Source of the DNA: CAZIXN01 sp039180415
GTDB lineage: Bacteria > Planctomycetota > Phycisphaerae > Phycisphaerales > Phycisphaeraceae
Direction: 5' to 3'
Assembly: GCA_039180415.1 (NCBI GenBank)
Contig: JBCDDH010000071.1
Coordinates: forward strand, 1 to 18,631
DNA: 18,631 nt
The position numbers and the translations under genes were made by a program. The notes beneath the pieces are model-generated. The model was not told where the DNA came from, ran no database searches, and saw only the letters and a list, made by a program, of their open reading frames with translations. This document shows, piece by piece, positions 13,946-18,631 of this stretch; the first letter of the stretch is position 1; each line of letters starts with the position of its first letter.

Positions 13946-14836
13946 TCAGGGGGCGGCAAAGATGCGGTCGAGGTAGGCGTGGTGCAGTTTCGTCGTCAGC
14001 GGGTGCGACTTGCCGTCGCCGATGGGGGTCCCGTCGATGCTCGTCAGCGGATTGAGCTGAGTGGTGGAACAGACGAACACTTCGTCGGCGGCCAGCATGT
14101 CGGCGGCGGTGAAGGTTTGTTCCCGGACGGCCAAGCCAAGGTCGCGTTGCGCGGTCTCGAGCAGGACATCGCGAGTGATCCCGGGCAGGACCCAGCCGTC
14201 GTTGGGGTGGGTGTGGAGTTCGCCGTCGCGGACGACGAAGACGTTGGTCGAGCCGCCTTCGGTGATGTGAGATTCGTCGTAACCCGGCTTGTGGCGTTCG
14301 AAGATCGCTTCGACGGCGCCGTTTCGTCGCGCGGCGGTCTTCGCGAGCGACGCGGGCAGCAGCATCAGCGATTTGATCCAGCACTTGGTCCAGCGGCAGT
14401 CCTCGACGATGTGCCCGGACCCGGGCTTAGGATCGTTGTTTCGATCGACGGGTGCGGCGGGATAGGCGATGAGGACGACGTTGGGTGTCAGTTCTTCTCG
14501 AGCGGGGATGAAAAAATCGCGGGGGCCAGCGTCGCCGCGGGTGACCTGCCAGTACACCTTGGCGTCGGCCAGGCCGTTGCGGTCCATGAGTTCGTCGGAG
14601 AGTCCGGCGAGCGCTTGCGCGTCGACGCCTTGCAGATCGATGCCGTCGAGAGACCGGGCGAGCCGGTCGACGTGGGGCTGCATCGCGAAAGGGCGGCCGG
14701 CGTCGTAGCGGACGACTTCGTACACGCCGTCGGCGAACAGCACGCCGCGCTCCTCGAGGGCGAAGCGGGCATCGGCCGCGGGGCGAAAGGCCCCGTTGAA
14801 ATAGACGACGGCGTCGGGGGGCAGGGCGGGGGGCAT
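13946..14836 (-). CDS. Class IV PLP aminotransferase, D-amino-acid-transaminase-like
   Basis: A 296-residue fold-type IV PLP enzyme. The N-terminal block VYFNGAFRPAADARFALEERGVLFADGVYEVVR (11-43) and HVDRLARSL (55-63) are typical of D-alanine/D-amino-acid transaminases. The catalytic lysine is Lys155 in WIKSLMLLPASLAK, and the PLP-binding Glu193 lies in ITEGGSTNVFVV (191-202). D-amino-acid transaminases interconvert D-alanine and D-glutamate for peptidoglycan; branched-chain and aminodeoxychorismate-lyase relatives share the fold, and the arginine/histidine carboxylate trap of the Bacillus enzyme cannot be confirmed here, so the substrate is an inference. The ATG directly follows the galK stop (TGAATG) with no ribosome binding site of its own, implying translational coupling to galactokinase. 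Pathway logic for that pairing is not evident. Confidence 0.88.
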   Translation of the reverse strand: MPPALPPDAVVYFNGAFRPAADARFALEERGVLFADGVYEVVRYDAGRPFAMQPHVDRLARSLDGIDLQGVDAQALAGLSDELMDRNGLADAKVYWQVTRGDAGPRDFFIPAREELTPNVVLIAYPAAPVDRNNDPKPGSGHIVEDCRWTKCWIKSLMLLPASLAKTAARRNGAVEAIFERHKPGYDESHITEGGSTNVFVVRDGELHTHPNDGWVLPGITRDVLLETAQRDLGLAVREQTFTAADMLAADEVFVCSTTQLNPLTSIDGTPIGDGKSHPLTTKLHHAYLDRIFAAP

Positions 14837-16048
14837 TCAGGCTTGGACCGTCAAGGTGCGGGCACCGGCGCTGGGGACGGTGATGAAGGCGTCGGGCGTC
14901 ACGCCGGTGTCGGCGTGGTATTGCTCGGTGATCTCGGCCGCGATCTGTTCGGCGGCGTCGCGTTGCACCAGCGAGACGGTGCAGCCGCCGAAGCCGCCGC
15001 CGGTCATGCGGGAGCCGACGACGCCTCGGTCTCGGCGCTGTTCCGCGAGGTCGACCAGGGCGTCGAGCTGCGGCGTGGACACTTCGAAATCGTCGCGGAG
15101 CGACGCGTGGCTGGCGAACATGAGCCGGCCGATTTCGTGGTGGTCGTCTCTCGCCAGCGCTTCGGCGCAGTCGAGGGTGCGTTGGTTCTCGCCGATGACG
15201 TGTCGGGCCCGGCGGTAGGTCACATCGTCGAGTCGAGACCCGGCTTGTTCGAGTTGGTCGAGCGTCGCATCGCGGAGGGCGCGAACCCCGAGTGTCCGAG
15301 CGGCGGCTTCGCATTGGGCGCGGCGCTCGGCGTATTCGCCGCCGGTGAGTTCGTGCTTGACCTTGGAGTTGATGATGAGCACGAGCAGGTCCGGGCCGTC
15401 GAGCTTGATGTTACGGGTGGCGTGGTCGCGGCAGTCGATAAGCAGGGCGTGGCCGGCCTTGCCCATCGCGGAGATGAATTGGTCCATGATGCCGCAGGGC
15501 ATGCCGGCGAACTCGTGTTCGGCTTGCTGGGCGATGAGCGCCTTGCGGACGGGGTCGAGCGTCTGGCCCGAGAGCGCTTCGAGCAGCGTGAGCATCGTGA
15601 CCTCGAGCGAGGCGCTGCTGGACAATCCGCCGCCGGAGGGCACGGTCGAATCGACGACGCAGTCGAAGCCGCCGAAGTCGAGGCCGGCCTGTCGGCCGAG
15701 TTCGATGGGGCCGCGGAGGTAATTGGTCCAACTCAGCGCGTCGTCCGACGGAACAGCCGTGATGACACGAGACAGGTCGAGGGTGGCTTGCCCATCGATG
15801 CCGGTGGAACGCAGGCGGATGCTGGCGTCTTCCCGGGGGCGGGCGAGGGCCAGGGTCTGCCGGTCGATGGCCATTGGCAGGACGAAGCCGTCGTTGTAAT
15901 CGGTGTGTTCGCCGATGAGGTTGACGCGTCCGGGCGCGGCGGCGGCGTGGGTGGCGGGTTGGCCGAAGCCGCGGACGAAGGCGTCGTGGGCGCGCCGCAG
16001 CTGCTCGTTGATCTGGGCGTCGGCGGGGCCGGAAGTGAGGGTGGACAT
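14837..16048 (-). CDS. galK: Galactokinase
   Basis: A 403-residue GHMP kinase that phosphorylates galactose to galactose 1-phosphate in the Leloir pathway. The galactokinase signature GRVNLIGEHTDYNDGFVLP (40-58) is complete. The ATP loop reads VPSGGGLSSSASLEV (136-150), the catalytic aspartate is probably Asp189 in GIMDQFIS, and the third GHMP motif is GSRMTGGGFGGCTVSL (345-360). Length is normal. The ATG at 16046-16048 has no Shine-Dalgarno sequence; instead TATCAT ends 7 bases before the start, suggesting a leaderless message. galT and galE are not in the window. The following gene, a class IV aminotransferase, starts on the base after its stop. The divergent fabZ-like gene starts 134 bases away. 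Confidence 0.96.
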   Translation of the reverse strand: MSTLTSGPADAQINEQLRRAHDAFVRGFGQPATHAAAAPGRVNLIGEHTDYNDGFVLPMAIDRQTLALARPREDASIRLRSTGIDGQATLDLSRVITAVPSDDALSWTNYLRGPIELGRQAGLDFGGFDCVVDSTVPSGGGLSSSASLEVTMLTLLEALSGQTLDPVRKALIAQQAEHEFAGMPCGIMDQFISAMGKAGHALLIDCRDHATRNIKLDGPDLLVLIINSKVKHELTGGEYAERRAQCEAAARTLGVRALRDATLDQLEQAGSRLDDVTYRRARHVIGENQRTLDCAEALARDDHHEIGRLMFASHASLRDDFEVSTPQLDALVDLAEQRRDRGVVGSRMTGGGFGGCTVSLVQRDAAEQIAAEITEQYHADTGVTPDAFITVPSAGARTLTVQA

Positions 16049-16054
16049 GCCGCG

Positions 16055-16060
16055 ATGATA
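16055..16060 (-). promoter_or_regulatory. -10 element of galK, possibly leaderless
   Basis: On the minus strand TATCAT matches the -10 consensus at five of six positions. Its last base is 7 positions before the A of the galK ATG, so the expected transcript start coincides with the start codon. No recognisable -35 box lies 16-18 bases upstream, and no ribosome binding site lies in the six bases between. Confidence 0.45.
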
Positions 16061-16081
16061 CGGACGCGGCGGGAGACGGGT

Positions 16082-16110
16082 TTGCCGGGGCGGGAGGTCG
16101 TCCGTACACT
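16082..16110 (+). promoter_or_regulatory. Candidate promoter of the fabZ-acp-fabZ cluster
   Basis: TTGCCG (16082-16087) and TACACT (16105-16110) are 17 bases apart, giving an expected start near 16117 and a 65-base leader before the ATG at 16182. It is divergent from, and does not overlap, the galK -10 element. Matches are three of six and four of six, so support is moderate. Confidence 0.35.
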
Positions 16111-16181
16111 CGCGCGGCGTCGTATGGCCGAGCGTTTCGGTCTTGTCGGCGGCGTTTTACGGAGCGACGGCACGGATCGCG

Positions 16182-16619
16182 ATGGCTTTTGACCTGCTCG
16201 ACGAGATCGTGGAACGTTCGGCCGACCGGCTGGTTGCCGAAAAACGGGTCGACGATCGGGACGATTACCTGAGAGATCATTTCCCCAGCTTCGCGATCTT
16301 GCCGGGGGTAATGATGCTGGAGACGCTCGTCCAAGCGGGGCGGCGGCTGGCGGCCGACCGCCGCGGGGTGTCGCCCGACGCCGCGTTGCCGGCGATGGTG
16401 GTGGCGGAGGTTCGCAAAGTGACGTACGCGGCGATGGTGCGACCGGGTCAGACGTTGGTGGCCGACGTGAAGCTGCGGAAGGTCGACGAAGAGGCGGGCG
16501 TGTTCGATTTCGAGGGGGTCGGTACGGTGGAGGGGAGGGAAGCGGTCAAAGGCCGGTTTCGCTTGCGAGATGTAGACCCGGCCGAGCGGCTGGGGCCCGG
16601 GGCCGCCGCGGCGGTGTGA
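16182..16619 (+). CDS. FabZ-like 3-hydroxyacyl-ACP dehydratase (first copy)
   Basis: A 145-residue hotdog-fold protein related to FabZ, which removes water from 3-hydroxyacyl-ACP during fatty acid elongation. It opens FDLLDEIVE (3-10 region), the usual FabZ start, and has the active-site block DHFPSFAILPGVMMLETLVQAG (32-53) with catalytic His33 and Glu47 both present; canonical FabZ reads GHFPGxPxMPGVLMIEAMAQ. A later strand ending KVTYAAMVRPGQTL (79-92) matches the family. The ATG at 16182 was chosen because earlier residues (from TTG 16143) do not fit the family; the ribosome binding site is poor. The acp start follows 57 bases downstream on the same strand, so a three-gene operon is likely. 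The substrate is unknown. Confidence 0.85.
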   Translation: MAFDLLDEIVERSADRLVAEKRVDDRDDYLRDHFPSFAILPGVMMLETLVQAGRRLAADRRGVSPDAALPAMVVAEVRKVTYAAMVRPGQTLVADVKLRKVDEEAGVFDFEGVGTVEGREAVKGRFRLRDVDPAERLGPGAAAAV

Positions 16620-16675
16620 CCGGAACGATCAACCCCCGCTCACGGCACGCCGCGGACGGGTCTCGGAGAACACGG

Positions 16676-17062
16676 ATGCCCATGGAATACGACGAAGCAC
16701 TGGCCAAAATCACCGAAGTCCTCGAAGACGCCCTGGGGGTGGACGAAGACGAAGTCACCCCCGAAGCGACGCTCGGCCCGGACCTGGGCGCGGAGTCGAT
16801 CGACTACTTGGACATCGTGTTCCGCTTGGAAAAAGCGTTTGGGATCAAGATCGACCAGGCCGAGATGATGCCCAACGACGTGTTGACCGATCCGACATAC
16901 GTGGACGGCGGGAAGATCACCGACGCGGGAATCGCGGAACTCAAGTCCAAGATGCCGCACGCGGACTTGTCGGCGATCGAAGGCAGCCGGGACGTGGACG
17001 ACTTCGAAAAGGTGTTCACCGTGGACATGATCGTCAAGTTCGTCCAAGCCCGGTTGAGCTGA
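16676..17062 (+). CDS. Acyl carrier protein with an insertion between helices II and III
   Basis: A 128-residue acyl carrier protein, about 50 residues longer than typical ACP. Helix I and loop read ALAKITEVLEDALGVDEDEVTPEATL (8-33). The 4'-phosphopantetheine site is Ser41 in DLGAESIDYLDIVFRLEKAF (36-55), matching DLGADSLDxVELVMALEEEF. Comparison with E. coli AcpP shows that the end resumes at DFEKVFTVDMIVKFVQARLS (109-128), helix III to IV, so roughly residues 64-107 are an insertion (MMPNDVLTDPTYVDGGKITD...MPHADLSAIEG). The start is ATG 16676 with GGAGA 6 bases upstream; ATG 16682 is possible. It lies between two FabZ-like genes, and its acid-rich composition fits an ACP. The insertion could present a partner-binding surface; this is inference. 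Confidence 0.92.
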   Translation: MPMEYDEALAKITEVLEDALGVDEDEVTPEATLGPDLGAESIDYLDIVFRLEKAFGIKIDQAEMMPNDVLTDPTYVDGGKITDAGIAELKSKMPHADLSAIEGSRDVDDFEKVFTVDMIVKFVQARLS

Positions 17063-17083
17063 GTCAGGAACGGGGACGTTGCG

Positions 17084-17614
17084 ATGCGTTGGATCTGGCT
17101 CGATCGGATCGTCGAATTGAAAAAAGGCGAACGCCTCGTCGCGGTGCGGACCGTGTCGTGGGGCGAAGAACTCATGCACGAGCACTTCGTCGGCGAGCAG
17201 CTGGGCGACGGCCGACGCATGCCGTGTATGCCGCACTCGCTGGTGATCGAAGGGATGGCCCAGGCGGCGGGCGTGCTCGCCGGGCACGCGAACGACTTCC
17301 AGGAGAAGGTGATCCTCGCCAAGATCGGCCGCGCGATCTTCGAGCCCGGGGTGCTCGCGACCCCGGGCAGCACGATCCGCCACACCGCCACCCTCGAACG
17401 CATCGATACGTCGGGCGCGGCGACCTCCGGCGTCGTCGAGGTGATCCCACCGGGTGGGGGCAACGCCTTCGCGTTTGCCAAGATCGACCTGATGTTCAGC
17501 CACGTCGATCAGAACCGCCAGGGACTGGCCTTCCCCGAGCACAACTTCGTGTTTACGGAGCAGTTCATGGGCCTGCTGGACGTCAGCGGCGTGGAGCGCC
17601 CGGCCGGCTACTGA
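17084..17614 (+). CDS. FabZ-like dehydratase (second copy) with altered active-site loop
   Basis: A 176-residue FabZ-like hotdog protein that starts MRWIWLDRIVELKKGERLVAVRTVS, very typical for bacterial FabZ relatives. The active-site region reads HEHFVGEQLGDGRRMPCMPHSLVIEGMAQAAG (32-63): His34 and Glu56 can serve as the catalytic pair, but relative to HFPGxPVMPG there is an insertion of about eight residues after HFVG, and the glycine of MPG is His51. FAFAKIDLMFSHVDQNRQG (129-147) is the closing strand region, followed by a 30-residue extension. It starts 21 bases after the acp stop, with GGGGA 7 bases before the ATG. The altered loop suggests a different substrate from the first copy or a heterodimer with it. 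Confidence 0.85.
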   Translation: MRWIWLDRIVELKKGERLVAVRTVSWGEELMHEHFVGEQLGDGRRMPCMPHSLVIEGMAQAAGVLAGHANDFQEKVILAKIGRAIFEPGVLATPGSTIRHTATLERIDTSGAATSGVVEVIPPGGGNAFAFAKIDLMFSHVDQNRQGLAFPEHNFVFTEQFMGLLDVSGVERPAGY

Positions 17615-17737
17615 GCCCGAAGCCGCCGCGATAACGCGCTTCCGGCCCCTCGTGCTCGGCGGTTACGCTCCGCGGCGCCGATCGAAATGCAACAGGCGCG
17701 GGCGTCAAGCAAGCGCCGCAAATCTTCGGTGCCGCCT

Positions 17738-18631
17738 ATGTCGCAACCCCGTGTCCATCGCCTGGTGCGCTTGCTGACGCTGCTCCAGAGCAGCCCGGCT
17801 CCGGACGTTCACGTCTTGCAAGAAGAATTGGGCGTCAGCCGACGCACGCTGTTTCGGGACCTGAAGCTGCTCAAGGACTCGGGCATCCCCGTGTACCACC
17901 ACGACGAGAAGGGCGGTTACCAGGTGCAGCGGCGGTTCTTTTTGCCGCCGATCAACCTCGACCACCGCGAGGTGATGGGGCTCTTGCTGCTGGCCCGGGT
18001 AGCCGCCGCGGAGCGCGGCCGGCCGCTGACCAACGACGCGCTGTCCGCGGTGCGGAAACTCACGGCATCCCTGCCGGCCCCGATCCGGGAGGCCTGCGGC
18101 GACCTGATCGACACGGTCGAGGTCGCGGCCGAGCGGCTGCCGACGGACGCCGACGCCGAGTCGCGGTGGTACGGGCAGCTGCAGACGGCGATCGACGCGT
18201 CGCGGGTTTGCCGCATCGACTACGCCCCGGCGGGCGACGGCGAGCCGTTGGTCACCGAGTTTCATCCCTATGTCTTGCATTTCGTCAATCGGGCGTGGTA
18301 CGTGCTGGGGTATTCGAAGCGGCACGACGAAGTCCGCATGCTCAAGCTGGTGCGTTTCGTCTCAATCGAGCTCGACGCCGAGACCTTCGATCGGCCGAGC
18401 TATCGCGCGATTCAAAAGCTCGGCAACGCGTGGCAGCTGATCCCCGGCGGGCAGGAGCACGACATCGAGTTGGTCTTCACGCCGCGCGTCGCGATGAACG
18501 TGCAGGAAGTGCGTTGGCACAAGAGCCAGCGCGACGAACGACAGGCGGACGGCAGCCTGCGCATGTGGTTCCGGGTCGACGGGCTTGACGAGATCGCGTG
18601 GTGGCTGTGCGGTTACGCGGACCAGGTCCGG
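17738..18631 (+). CDS. WYL-domain helix-turn-helix regulator (3' end outside window)
   Basis: A transcriptional regulator of the DeoR/YafY-like HTH plus WYL family, open to the right edge (298 codons seen, no stop). Residues 5-65 form the HTH: RVHRLVRLLTLLQ, then VLQEELGVSRRTLFRDLKLLKDSGIPV (27-52), then the wing KGGYQVQ. Residues 70-130 are a helical linker, and the WYL domain (about 145-215) contains the motif as NRAWYVLGYS (184-193) with RMLKLVRFVSIEL. WYL domains sense nucleotide or other ligands in several stress and defence regulators; the target here is unknown. The start is uncertain: ATG 17738 is used, but in-frame ATG 17687 adds 17 lysine/arginine-rich residues, and neither has a ribosome binding site. 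It follows the FabZ-like gene by 72-123 bases, so its own promoter is probable but was not identified. Confidence 0.88.
   Translation, partial: MSQPRVHRLVRLLTLLQSSPAPDVHVLQEELGVSRRTLFRDLKLLKDSGIPVYHHDEKGGYQVQRRFFLPPINLDHREVMGLLLLARVAAAERGRPLTNDALSAVRKLTASLPAPIREACGDLIDTVEVAAERLPTDADAESRWYGQLQTAIDASRVCRIDYAPAGDGEPLVTEFHPYVLHFVNRAWYVLGYSKRHDEVRMLKLVRFVSIELDAETFDRPSYRAIQKLGNAWQLIPGGQEHDIELVFTPRVAMNVQEVRWHKSQRDERQADGSLRMWFRVDGLDEIAWWLCGYADQVR

Noticed and set aside
13855..13959. A 35-residue N-terminal extension of sat.
   Set aside because: It is proline/arginine-rich, overlaps the end of the aminotransferase gene, and the ATG at 13852-13854 has a good ribosome binding site and the family-like N-terminus.
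13730..16192. An 820-codon open frame on the plus strand.
   Set aside because: It runs antisense across sat, the class IV aminotransferase and galK, all of which have clear motifs; its translation is glycine/valine/aspartate-rich without domains.
17640..17669. TTCCGG and TACGCT as a promoter for the WYL regulator.
   Set aside because: Both hexamers match consensus poorly and such pairs are expected by chance in this sequence.
1..18631. CRISPR arrays, insertion sequences, prophage genes and integration sites.
   Set aside because: No regularly spaced repeats, transposase or integrase motifs, or paired terminal repeats were found on reading both strands.

Overview
The window is GC-rich chromosomal DNA from a member of the Planctomycetes, most likely class Phycisphaerae. 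The reasons are a secreted protein that combines a dockerin-like calcium-binding tail with a VPEP C-terminal sorting signal, a GH10-like protein with a non-catalytic N-terminal region, tandem bactofilins, a FabZ-like/ACP/FabZ-like cluster, and many starts with weak or no Shine-Dalgarno sequence. The species cannot be named from the sequence alone. I see no insertion sequence, phage gene, CRISPR array or rRNA.

Layout. Positions 1-2714 (minus strand) hold a housekeeping row: tRNA-Gln(TTG), a GlmU-type nucleotidyltransferase without the acetyltransferase half, PRPP synthetase (prs) and ribosomal protein L25 (rplY). A very G-rich tract lies at the left edge. Positions 2715-3081 have no gene I can support. 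A degenerate Gfo/Idh/MocA-type protein (3082-4119, minus) is divergent from and almost touches the RNase P RNA gene rnpB (4146-4659, plus), which ends at a strong hairpin. Next come a secreted HEAT-repeat protein with a receiver-like segment (4814-6967, minus), a GH10-like protein (7300-8916, plus) overlapping a ComEA-like HhH protein (8913-9260), two consecutive bactofilins (9323-10413, minus), a family-4-like uracil-DNA glycosylase without any cysteine (10625-11461, plus) and a dockerin/PEP-CTERM secreted protein (11601-12545, plus). A shared hairpin separates the latter from ATP sulfurylase (sat, minus). A class IV aminotransferase and galactokinase (minus) follow. Divergent from galK is the fabZ-like/acp/fabZ-like cluster (16182-17614, plus), then a WYL regulator cut by the right edge.

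How the genes work together. glmU-N and prs make activated precursors (UDP-GlcNAc, PRPP) and are spaced for co-translation with rplY. The two dehydratase-like proteins and the ACP between them form a compact acyl-modifying unit whose ACP carries a large insertion; no ketosynthase lies next to it, so the product is unknown. The two bactofilins probably act in the same polymer or scaffold. Several proteins keep a known fold but have lost its catalytic or metal-binding residues: the GH10-like protein (both glutamates), the UDG (all Fe-S cysteines), the receiver-like segment (phospho-acceptor Asp) and the Gfo/Idh-like protein (dinucleotide-binding loop). These and the dehydratase/ACP cluster are the most interesting parts of the window.
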